Shown piece after piece: positions 1 to 6,589 of a stretch of DNA of 33,472 bases. The notes under the pieces were generated by a model. The model made no database searches and was not told where the DNA came from. It saw nothing but the letters and a program-made list of their open reading frames with translations. Origin of the DNA: Flavobacterium sp. NRK F7 (GTDB lineage Bacteria > Bacteroidota > Bacteroidia > Flavobacteriales > Flavobacteriaceae); NCBI RefSeq assembly GCF_024054195.1, contig NZ_JAMXLB010000001.1:3668627-3702098 (forward strand). The letters run 5' to 3'. The position numbers and the translations under genes were made by a program. Position 1 is the stretch's first letter, and every line of letters starts with the position of its first letter.

Positions 1-1
1 T

Positions 2-2281
2 GATATTTTGACCAAAAATTATTATGATACGTATACCTATTCAGGAGCGCCTAATCCAATCCCTTCGCAAATTGAAGGACAAGACTTGGCAACCAATGTA
101 AAAGGGATACCAACAGGTTCTTGGGCAAAAGTATTGGATATGAATAACCCTAATGCTGCTGAAACTAGCTATACGTTATATGATGAATATTACAGACCTG
201 TACGTGCTTATACAAGTAACCATTTAGGTGGTTTTACACAAGTGGATAGTAAACTGGACTGGTCTGGAAAAACGGAATATACAATTACAACCCACAAGTA
301 CGATACCAATGCTACAGCACTTACGGTTAGAGATAATTTCTTTTATACGGCTCAAGATCGTTTGGACTTGCATACCCAACAAATTAATGGGGGTAGTACG
401 CAGTTAATTGCTAAAAACACCTATGATGAACTCGGACAATTAACCAGTAAAAATGTTGGTGGAACTGGAACTACTGGACTTCAAACGGTTGATTATAAAT
501 ATAACATTCGTGGTTGGTTAAAAGAAATAAACGATGTAACTACAGTTGGCAATGGAAGCGATTTATTTGCTTTTAGAATCAATTATAATGATTATCAGTC
601 TTTAGGAACACATGATTTTCAATCAGAAGCACTTTATAATGGTAATATTTCAGGGACGTATTGGAAAAGTAAATTTGGTTCCCTTAAAAAATACAATTAT
701 AGCTATGATGATTTGAATCGCTTAACAGAAGCAACTTATTTAACGCCTAATTTAACTACTAATAATGGGAAGGCTTATGATGAAAGTTTGTCATATGATA
801 AAAATGGAAACATTCAAACTTTGGAACGAAATGGAGGAATTACAACAATGGTAAATCCTATTGACGATTTAGTGTATATTTATGATACGAATAACAAAAA
901 TTTGTTAGTAAAAGTATCTGATGCAACCACTTCGCCACAAGGATTTAATGATGGAGCAAATAATAATAATGCTGAATATGGTTATGATGTCAATGGTAAT
1001 ATGACACGTGATGATAATAAAGGGATTACCAATATTCTATATAACCATTTAAATTTACCAACCGAAATTGTTTTTGGAACCAATAAAATTGAATATCTTT
1101 ACAATGCTACAGGACAAAAAGTAGTTAAAAAAGTGACAGAAAGTACAGTAATTACAACCACGACTTATTTAGCAGGAGGTTTTCAATATGAAAACAGTGT
1201 TTTACAATTCTTTCCACAAGCAGAAGGATATGTGAAAAAGGAGAGTAGTAGTTATAAATATGTATTTAATTATACAGACCATTTAGGGAATATACGATTA
1301 AGCTATAAAGATGCAGACAGTAATGGTACGATTGATATTGATGAAATAGTAGAAGAAAATGAATATTATCCATTTGGATTAAAACATAATACTTATCCTT
1401 CTTCGAATGCGTATCAGTATAAATATAATGGCAAAGAACTGCAAGACGAGTTGGGGCTTAACTTCTACGATTATGGAGCAAGGAATTATGACCCTGCATT
1501 AGGTAGATGGATGAACATTGACCCGCTGGCGGAACAAGGGCGTAGATGGTCTCCGTATAACTATGCAATGGATAACCCTGTTTTCTTTATAGACCCAGAT
1601 GGAATGTTATCACAATCTTTTATTGATAGAATTTCAAGTTCTGCAAGTGGGACTACATGGGTAAATACAGGAAATGAAACTTTTACAGATGGAGAAAGTG
1701 AAATTGATGAAAACGGAGACCCTAAGAAAAAAAGTACTACTGGTACAGCTACACTTAAAGCTATTGGAAACACTGCATTAGATATATTTGAACAAGTAGG
1801 TATAGGACCTTCAGGAGAATTATATAAAATGATAACAGGTAATGAAATACTACCCCGTTTTGAAGTTAGTGAAGATGAAATGGTAGAGTATTATTCAGCA
1901 ATGATAATACTTGCTATTATAGAACCTGGTCCTGGAGGTGAGGCTAATTTAGCAAAGCAATTAACTAAAATACAAAAACATCATGTTATACCTAAGGCTG
2001 TATATAAGAAATTGGCAGATAAACTAGGTGAATATATGAAATTAAACGGAGGGTTTAATTTAAAAAAATTACCTACTCCTTTTCATGGTAACCATCCTCA
2101 ATATAATGACTATGTAATGGGAAGAATTGAAGATTTAATTAGAAATAACAAAATAAATGAAACGTCAATTAAATCACTTCAAAAAGAATTAAGTACTATG
2201 ATAAACTCTGCTTATGATAATTATAAGAAAACAGGTCAAAATCTAAATGATTATTTTAAAATAATAAATGGAGCAAACTAA
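2..2281 (+). CDS. RHS-repeat polymorphic toxin, C-terminal AHH-like nuclease domain (5' end outside window)
   Basis: The frame is open from the first bases of the window, so the N-terminus lies upstream; the TTG at 8 is not a credible start. The body has tyrosine-rich YD/RHS repeats (for example YDDLNRLTEATY and YDVNGNMTRDD). The conserved RHS core end follows, with YDYGARNYDPALGRWMNIDP and then NPVFFIDPDGM near residue 529, counting from position 8. After the core comes a variable tip of about 225 residues. It contains QKHHVIPKAVYKKL (His pair near 658-659) and a downstream FHGNHPQYNDYV. This fits an AHH-type HNH/EndoVII nuclease signature known from polymorphic toxins. RHS proteins wrap a toxin in a shell and deliver it to competitors. 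The next gene, directly downstream, is the likely immunity protein. The RHS and toxin calls are firm; the exact nuclease family is less so. Confidence 0.88.
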   Translation, partial: DILTKNYYDTYTYSGAPNPIPSQIEGQDLATNVKGIPTGSWAKVLDMNNPNAAETSYTLYDEYYRPVRAYTSNHLGGFTQVDSKLDWSGKTEYTITTHKYDTNATALTVRDNFFYTAQDRLDLHTQQINGGSTQLIAKNTYDELGQLTSKNVGGTGTTGLQTVDYKYNIRGWLKEINDVTTVGNGSDLFAFRINYNDYQSLGTHDFQSEALYNGNISGTYWKSKFGSLKKYNYSYDDLNRLTEATYLTPNLTTNNGKAYDESLSYDKNGNIQTLERNGGITTMVNPIDDLVYIYDTNNKNLLVKVSDATTSPQGFNDGANNNNAEYGYDVNGNMTRDDNKGITNILYNHLNLPTEIVFGTNKIEYLYNATGQKVVKKVTESTVITTTTYLAGGFQYENSVLQFFPQAEGYVKKESSSYKYVFNYTDHLGNIRLSYKDADSNGTIDIDEIVEENEYYPFGLKHNTYPSSNAYQYKYNGKELQDELGLNFYDYGARNYDPALGRWMNIDPLAEQGRRWSPYNYAMDNPVFFIDPDGMLSQSFIDRISSSASGTTWVNTGNETFTDGESEIDENGDPKKKSTTGTATLKAIGNTALDIFEQVGIGPSGELYKMITGNEILPRFEVSEDEMVEYYSAMIILAIIEPGPGGEANLAKQLTKIQKHHVIPKAVYKKLADKLGEYMKLNGGFNLKKLPTPFHGNHPQYNDYVMGRIEDLIRNNKINETSIKSLQKELSTMINSAYDNYKKTGQNLNDYFKIINGAN

Positions 2282-2282
2282 A

Positions 2283-2981
2283 ATGAAATACTATCAAGTA
2301 GCAATGTCTAGTGAACCTAAAATAATTGGGGTAAACAATGGTGTTTATCAAGTGGAATTAGATAAAAGAAACGTAGATACAAATAATGAAGAATATCAAA
2401 AGTTTATAGAATGGTTTAATTATGATAATCCTGATTTTTGGACAAAACAAGAAGTTGTACAAACTTTAAAAAGTCCTGTTATTAAAAGCATATTACTTAA
2501 AAAAGCCAAAATAACAGATTTGATGTCTTATGCTCCTCAATACCATTGCTTATATAACATTTATAGTGAAAAATTTATAAATATTCTTAAAGCCTTTAAT
2601 ATTGGGGATTATAGTCTATTTGATTTTGAAATAAAAGATGTATCTGAAAAATATTATTTGATGTTTATAAAAACTATTCCATCATCGGAATTAATATATG
2701 ATAAATCTATTATTTATACAGGCAATAAATTTTTAAACAATGTAAAATATCTTCCAGTTAACAATTATCAAGATTACCTAGATTTAAATAAAGATGAAGG
2801 TTTATTAACTAATTTTGAAAAAATTACCATATCAAAAGAGCATTATGGTAAAGATATAATTGAAGTTCAAGTAACATCTAAGCCATATTATTCCGAAAAA
2901 CTAGTTGATTTTTTATTAGATTGTGGTATTACAGGACTAGAAATAAAATATAATAACACAATAGAATTAGAGTTTGTTTAA
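2283..2981 (+). CDS. Putative immunity protein for the RHS nuclease toxin
   Basis: This 232-residue soluble protein has no signal peptide or membrane segment. An in-frame ATG at 2268 overlaps the toxin gene. The ATG at 2283, one base after the toxin stop codon, gives the natural N-terminus MKYYQVAMSSEP and is preferred. The position immediately after an RHS toxin tip is the classic place for a cognate immunity gene and implies co-transcription. The layout (Tyr/Phe-rich N-terminal strand region, then IYSEKFINILKAFNIGDY and KYYLMFIKTIPSSEL) recalls Imm11/Imm43-type immunity proteins of Bacteroidota, but this is from memory of the general pattern and not from a search. The role is inferred mainly from context. 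Confidence 0.72.
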   Translation: MKYYQVAMSSEPKIIGVNNGVYQVELDKRNVDTNNEEYQKFIEWFNYDNPDFWTKQEVVQTLKSPVIKSILLKKAKITDLMSYAPQYHCLYNIYSEKFINILKAFNIGDYSLFDFEIKDVSEKYYLMFIKTIPSSELIYDKSIIYTGNKFLNNVKYLPVNNYQDYLDLNKDEGLLTNFEKITISKEHYGKDIIEVQVTSKPYYSEKLVDFLLDCGITGLEIKYNNTIELEFV

Positions 2982-3074
2982 ATAGTAATAGTATTAATAA
3001 AGAAATTATGTTAAGCAAGAATATTGTTTATTACTACTAAGCAAATAATAAGATTAAACTAATCAAATCAGATA

Positions 3075-3095
3075 GCACGGAAATGTTTTCCGTGC
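3075..3095. repeat. Perfect 9-bp hairpin (REP-like palindrome)
   Basis: Arms GCACGGAAA (3075-3083) and TTTCCGTGC (3087-3095) pair perfectly around a 3-nt loop. It lies between the immunity gene and the terminator and has no U-tract of its own. The 7-mer GCACGGA recurs at 3672-3678, just beyond the start of the arr pseudogene. It may be a REP-type element or part of a compound terminator. Confidence 0.45.
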
Positions 3096-3114
3096 CCACA
3101 AAGAAGCTAAAAAT

Positions 3115-3141
3115 AAAACCACTCTGTTTAAGAGTGGTTTT
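3115..3141. terminator. Bidirectional terminator between the immunity gene and arr
   Basis: An 11-bp perfect stem (AAAACCACTCT at 3115-3125, AGAGTGGTTTT at 3131-3141) has a 5-nt loop. A T-rich run follows on the plus strand, and the minus strand is T-rich as well. It sits between convergent genes, so it can end both the toxin/immunity transcript and the minus-strand arr transcript. Confidence 0.8.
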
Positions 3142-3174
3142 TTATTTTAAGATTAATTTCAAGTATTTTCAAGT

Positions 3175-3623
3175 TTACTCATCATTAACCGAATTCACTC
3201 CTTGCTCATTTAATTTAGTTAATGCGTCTTTCATGAGTTGCACTTGTTCCTTTGAATGGCCTTGCCAAACGGTTATTTCTCCAACAACCCTAAACGGTTC
3301 TGTAGAACGATAGGACATTGTTGGATTTCCAGGAAATTTCCTGTCTGTTAGATCGGGGTCATTTTCAATTGCACCGGTTGGTTCCACTAAATAAATTCTT
3401 TCACAGCCTTCACCCACAGCAAGTTCTGCACCCCAAATGGCAGCGTCTAATGTTGCGGCAAGAAAAATATATTTTGCTTTTTTCCTTTGACCGAAGTTGG
3501 AATGATAACCTGGTTCAATAAGGTCTCCAAGTTGTAGGTTTGCTTTTGTACCGTGAAAATAGGTTTGAGCAAATGGTGTGGGAGCTAAGTTTTTTGAGTT
3601 GTTTTTTGTTGGTTGTATTTCAT
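3175..3623 (-). pseudogene. arr: Rifampin ADP-ribosyltransferase (Arr), single frameshift near the N-terminus
   Basis: Arr transfers ADP-ribose from NAD+ to rifampin and inactivates it. The frame reads QTYFHGTKANLQLGDLIEPG, then FLAATLDAAIWGAELA, IYLVEPTGAIENDPDLTDRK and FPGNPTMSYRSTEPFRVVGE. These are the standard Arr blocks, including the HGTK start of the fold and the EDDPNLT-like and RFPGNPT segments. The frame that encodes them has no ATG/GTG/TTG after the upstream stop until the GTG at 3417, which would delete half of the enzyme. An ATG at 3621-3623 opens MKYNQQKTTQK in another frame. It would join the Arr frame if the 6-T run at 3590-3595 (an A run on the coding strand) had one more base. 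The restored product would be about 149 residues, normal for the family. Either the gene is broken or this is a homopolymer sequencing error. Confidence 0.8.
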
Positions 3624-3730
3624 TGTAAAAATACTCTTTTCCTTTCTGGATTACAATACGTTTTTAATTAGGCACGGATTGCAAATCTAGGCTATCAGGT
3701 ATTTTAATTTTTTTGAACTTATTGTAATAA

Positions 3731-4444
3731 CTATTTTTTTTCAATAAGTATAAGTATATTATGACGGTCTTTAATTTTCTTGTTATTTTTTAATGCTTTA
3801 ACGATATAATCGGATAAAATTGTTCTTTCTATTTTATCATTCATAGAGAGATAGTCAACAAAAAAATCATCTTCAGACTCATCTCCTATGTATTCTGTAT
3901 TTTCGTATTCTTTTTCAAAAATAACTGCTTGCCAAGGTGTTTCATTTATTGCTTCAAGATAGTCTTCTGAAATACCCCATATCAAAAATTCTTTATTTAT
4001 ATTGAGGTTTAATTTTTTATTATTTTTTGTGTCTAATCTTTTTGCTGAAATTTTTTCATTTTTTAATAATTTTTTCCAAAGATTAAATGAGCCAGGTAAA
4101 GTATTTATATGATCGGATAATATATCTCCATTATGAAATTGAAAACAGAAATTATATATTGTAAGACCATATCCTTTTTGCGGAATAAGAGAAAATGATT
4201 TATTTATTTGATAATATGATTTATTGCCATATGTTACAGTTGATAATTTTAATATAGCAAGATCATTATCTTCTTTATCTGTTAATAAATATAAATGCAT
4301 TTCTTTTCCATTTTTTTCAGAACCTTCAAAATGAAGAAGTTTATAATATGGAGAATTTATCTCACATTCATTAAATTCATAGTAAATTTTTAAATCAGGA
4401 TGGTAATATTCTTCCGTATTGAAAAATGAGATCAGATTTGGCAT
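3731..4444 (-). CDS. Orphan 237-residue protein, possibly GNAT-like
   Basis: I do not recognise the family. The protein has no signal peptide or membrane helix and is rich in Asn, Lys, Tyr and Glu. A central stretch reads SYYQINKSFSLIPQKGYGLT, followed by YNFCFQFHNGDILSDHINTL and GSFNLWKKLLKN. A GxG-type turn after a beta strand, then G-x-I-x-SD and a late (S/N)xWxxL helix, is reminiscent of GNAT acetyltransferase-like proteins, but this is weak. It is the last gene of a minus-strand run of defence-type genes and is separated by 129 bp from the Abi_C gene. The upstream gap contains a perfect 15-bp palindrome. It could be cargo of the neighbouring integrative element. Confidence 0.6.
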   Translation of the reverse strand: MPNLISFFNTEEYYHPDLKIYYEFNECEINSPYYKLLHFEGSEKNGKEMHLYLLTDKEDNDLAILKLSTVTYGNKSYYQINKSFSLIPQKGYGLTIYNFCFQFHNGDILSDHINTLPGSFNLWKKLLKNEKISAKRLDTKNNKKLNLNINKEFLIWGISEDYLEAINETPWQAVIFEKEYENTEYIGDESEDDFFVDYLSMNDKIERTILSDYIVKALKNNKKIKDRHNILILIEKK

Positions 4445-4493
4445 ATTTTTTTCAAAAACAACTAATATTTTATATAATTATTTTAAACTTACA

Positions 4494-4508
4494 TTATCAA
4501 TTTGATAA
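4494..4508. promoter_or_regulatory. 15-bp palindrome upstream of the orphan gene
   Basis: TTATCAA, a central T and TTGATAA form a perfect dyad about 50 bp upstream of the ATG at 4444. This is operator-like in size and place. No cognate regulator is identified, and an AT-rich dyad can arise by chance. Confidence 0.3.
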
Positions 4509-4573
4509 TAAAAAGGCATTAGTTTTCAATCAAATAGAGATATATAATGAACTTTTAATTGTAACAACTTATT

Positions 4574-5374
4574 CTAAAATGGTAAGTCATCATTATTATC
4601 ATCTAATTCTACTTTTAGTTTTGGAAATTTATTTTTATAATATGAATTTAAAAATAGTCCTACTGTTGTTACAGTATTCACAATAAAAAAAGTATATATA
4701 GTATCATTGATTAAATAATCGTCATTTGTCTTCCCATGAAAGTTAGTCTTTTCGCTTCTTAACTTTTCTATTGTTTGATTTATTGTCAATAGAGAATTTC
4801 CAATAGTCTTAATTTCTTTAGGATGTTCGCCGTCAGTTAGATTAAATTCTTTGAGAATTATAGACGTTAGCTTGTAAAGAGTTTCTCCTCCTTTTACTTT
4901 ACTTGAAATTCTGTCGTCTTTTAAAATTTCTTTTATTATGCTTTCAAGTGCAGAATTCGCTAAACCAACCGCTGTACTAGGATCTGTCTCAATTTGCTTG
5001 TACGCTTTAGTGAATGTGTCATACGCTGTTTTGTAATCCGATTTCAGGGCATTCTTAAATGTCGGTATTGAAGGTATAAAGTCTGGAGTATCAACTCCAA
5101 TGTCAATTGCAATTTTTAATAAAGTTTCATTATCAAGAGAATGTAATGTAGATTTCAAATCTATAGTTATACCATCTTTTTGTTTTTTAATTTCAAAATG
5201 TGGAGCCCAACCAATATGATAACCTGTATCTGTATACCTATTATCATAAATTTGCCAATTTTCTATATACTTTTCGACATTGTAGTATTTAGATGTTGTA
5301 AACATATTCCAAAGTTCACTTTCTACTTCTTCTACAAGTTTCATTTTATATTTTGGTGAAATCAACTCATTCAT
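4574..5374 (-). CDS. Abortive-infection (Abi_C-type) protein with SSB-like C-terminal tail
   Basis: Residues 110-245 match the Abi_C C-terminal domain pattern. There is a helix with AYDTFTKAYKQIETDPSTA and then GLANSALESIIKEIL, a lysine/glycine turn, ETLYKLTSIILKEFNL, and the hallmark IEKLRSEKTNFHG (HG at 213-214), followed by a helix rich in small residues. The family is linked to phage-exclusion (abortive infection) proteins; its biochemical activity is poorly defined. The first 100 residues form a separate domain with the motif NWQIYDNRYTDTGYH. The last residues, from 256, are LDDNNDDLPF: an acidic linker ending in Asp-Asp-Leu-Pro-Phe, the docking peptide at the end of bacterial SSB. The next gene upstream (PIN) ends the same way. 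The two are 78 bp apart on the same strand and may be co-transcribed. Confidence 0.82.
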   Translation of the reverse strand: MNELISPKYKMKLVEEVESELWNMFTTSKYYNVEKYIENWQIYDNRYTDTGYHIGWAPHFEIKKQKDGITIDLKSTLHSLDNETLLKIAIDIGVDTPDFIPSIPTFKNALKSDYKTAYDTFTKAYKQIETDPSTAVGLANSALESIIKEILKDDRISSKVKGGETLYKLTSIILKEFNLTDGEHPKEIKTIGNSLLTINQTIEKLRSEKTNFHGKTNDDYLINDTIYTFFIVNTVTTVGLFLNSYYKNKFPKLKVELDDNNDDLPF

Positions 5375-5452
5375 TTCGTGTGATTGTTAAAATTATTAAT
5401 ATTTAATAATATGACCTTTAAATTTTGATACAAATCTGGATCTAAGACATTT

Positions 5453-6439
5453 TTAAAATGGTAAATCTTGCTCTTCAATATGTATTTCAGGTCTATAAAT
5501 TCTGTTAAATTCAATTAATGATTCAGGAATTATTTTCTCTTCATTTCCTTGAATAATGTTAATTAAGACATTACCAACACCAAAATCATTACTTATCCAA
5601 TATAGTTGATTGTTTGTTATTGCAATTTCGACGATGTCATTTAATTGTTGATTTGTAAATTCACCGTATTTCGAAAGTTTAGCTAATTTTGATTTAGCAG
5701 AGGAAAAAGATACTGATGTAGCTAAACTTTTTATTAAAATTTCTTTTTCTAATTGATCAGAGAGTTCAATTTGTGGGAATTGAGATTTAAAATATTCTGA
5801 TAAAGTTTTATAAAACAAAATAGATGAATTTTTCTTTTTTTCCCACTCATCTTTTAAGAATAAATTTAATTCTTTTTTATCCATTAATGATGCAAAATCT
5901 CCGTCATCAGAAATTAGATGTAAATCTTCACCATATTCAACTGATTCAAGCAAAGATTCCCAATTTAATGCATCTCCATATGATTTTCCTTTTCCAGGAG
6001 GATTTCCAAGATCATACCTTGTTTTTGATTTCTCTATCAAATTTGAACTTATTTCAACTTTGTTAGCTGAGTTAAAAATTCTTTTAGTTAAAATATCTGC
6101 ATTAAGATTAAAATCTTTAGCATCATTCTCAATTTTGCTTATTATCTTATTTTTTTGTTTTTCAAAATTTTTATAAGCTTCTTGCAATAGAATATATTCA
6201 TCATACCCTTTTGAAATTTGAGGAAATCTTGAACTTATTTTTTGTTCTTTTAGACTTGTTAGTGCATCAAATATTGTTTTGTCTCTATTTCTTACAAATT
6301 CATTTCTTGTCTGCTCAGGTAATATTAAATTTATCTGTTCATCTTCAATTAAGATTGCAAGTTTTTTTAATTCGTCTAAATCATCATTTGTCAAATGATA
6401 AAAGGTTAAATAAATATTTGTATCGATGTAAAGATTCAT
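5453..6439 (-). CDS. PIN-domain nuclease (DUF4935-like) with SSB-like C-terminal tail
   Basis: The start MNLYIDTNIYLTF is a PIN-domain first strand with catalytic Asp6. The other acidic residues of the PIN active site are visible: Glu47 in EQTRNEFVRNR, Asp156 in SYGDALNWESLL, and Asp178/Asp179/Asp181 in HLISDDGDFASL. PIN proteins are Mg2+-dependent RNases or flap-type nucleases. A helical insertion (about 85-140) and a second, unassigned domain (about 205-328) enlarge it to 328 residues, typical of stand-alone PIN-like (DUF4935) proteins and longer than VapC toxins. No antitoxin gene precedes it. The C-terminus is HIEEQDLPF, an SSB-type tail also present on the Abi_C neighbour. Downstream of it on the strand lies Abi_C; upstream lies the OLD nuclease, across a palindromic element. 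Confidence 0.82.
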   Translation of the reverse strand: MNLYIDTNIYLTFYHLTNDDLDELKKLAILIEDEQINLILPEQTRNEFVRNRDKTIFDALTSLKEQKISSRFPQISKGYDEYILLQEAYKNFEKQKNKIISKIENDAKDFNLNADILTKRIFNSANKVEISSNLIEKSKTRYDLGNPPGKGKSYGDALNWESLLESVEYGEDLHLISDDGDFASLMDKKELNLFLKDEWEKKKNSSILFYKTLSEYFKSQFPQIELSDQLEKEILIKSLATSVSFSSAKSKLAKLSKYGEFTNQQLNDIVEIAITNNQLYWISNDFGVGNVLINIIQGNEEKIIPESLIEFNRIYRPEIHIEEQDLPF

Positions 6440-6460
6440 AATATGTTGTACAAATTTTTG

Positions 6461-6573
6461 CAGCTACCCGAAGGTGGCGATTTCGATGCAGTTCACTGTC
6501 AGCCAAGCACAAACTTTGATTGAAAAACAAAGCTTGATTTAACCACTTAACCGCCACTTTTGGGTAGGTGCTG
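6461..6573. repeat. Imperfect long palindrome (attC-like fold) between the PIN and OLD genes
   Basis: The left arm CAGCTACCCGAAGGTGGCG (6461-6479) pairs with CGCCACTTTTGGGTAGGTGCTG (6552-6573): 17 of 19 positions, with a 3-nt extrahelical bulge. The interior contains a second bulged stem, CAAGC(ACAAAC)TTTG against CAAAGCTTG. A large folded site with bulged bases resembles integron attC sites in shape, but no GTTRRRY core box is present. It may be a recombination site, a transcription terminator without a U-tract, or an mRNA processing signal. Confidence 0.6.
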
Positions 6574-6588
6574 TTAGCAGAAGTATTA
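6573..6588 (+). repeat. Left copy of the inverted repeat bracketing the OLD gene
   Basis: GTTAGCAGAAGTATTA ends one base before the OLD stop codon (6590-6592). Its inverted partner at 8422-8437 matches at 15 of 16 positions. The outer 9-mer TTTGGGTAG (6559-6567) also has an inverted copy at 8469-8477. Confidence 0.7.
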
Positions 6589-6589
6589 A

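Noticed and set aside
3083..3521. Two plus-strand frames (76 and 67 codons) over the arr region
   Set aside because: They are antisense shadows of the Arr frame, and the first includes the terminator hairpin.
5453..6439. VapC-type toxin of a VapBC module
   Set aside because: The protein is more than twice the length of VapC and no small antitoxin gene precedes it.
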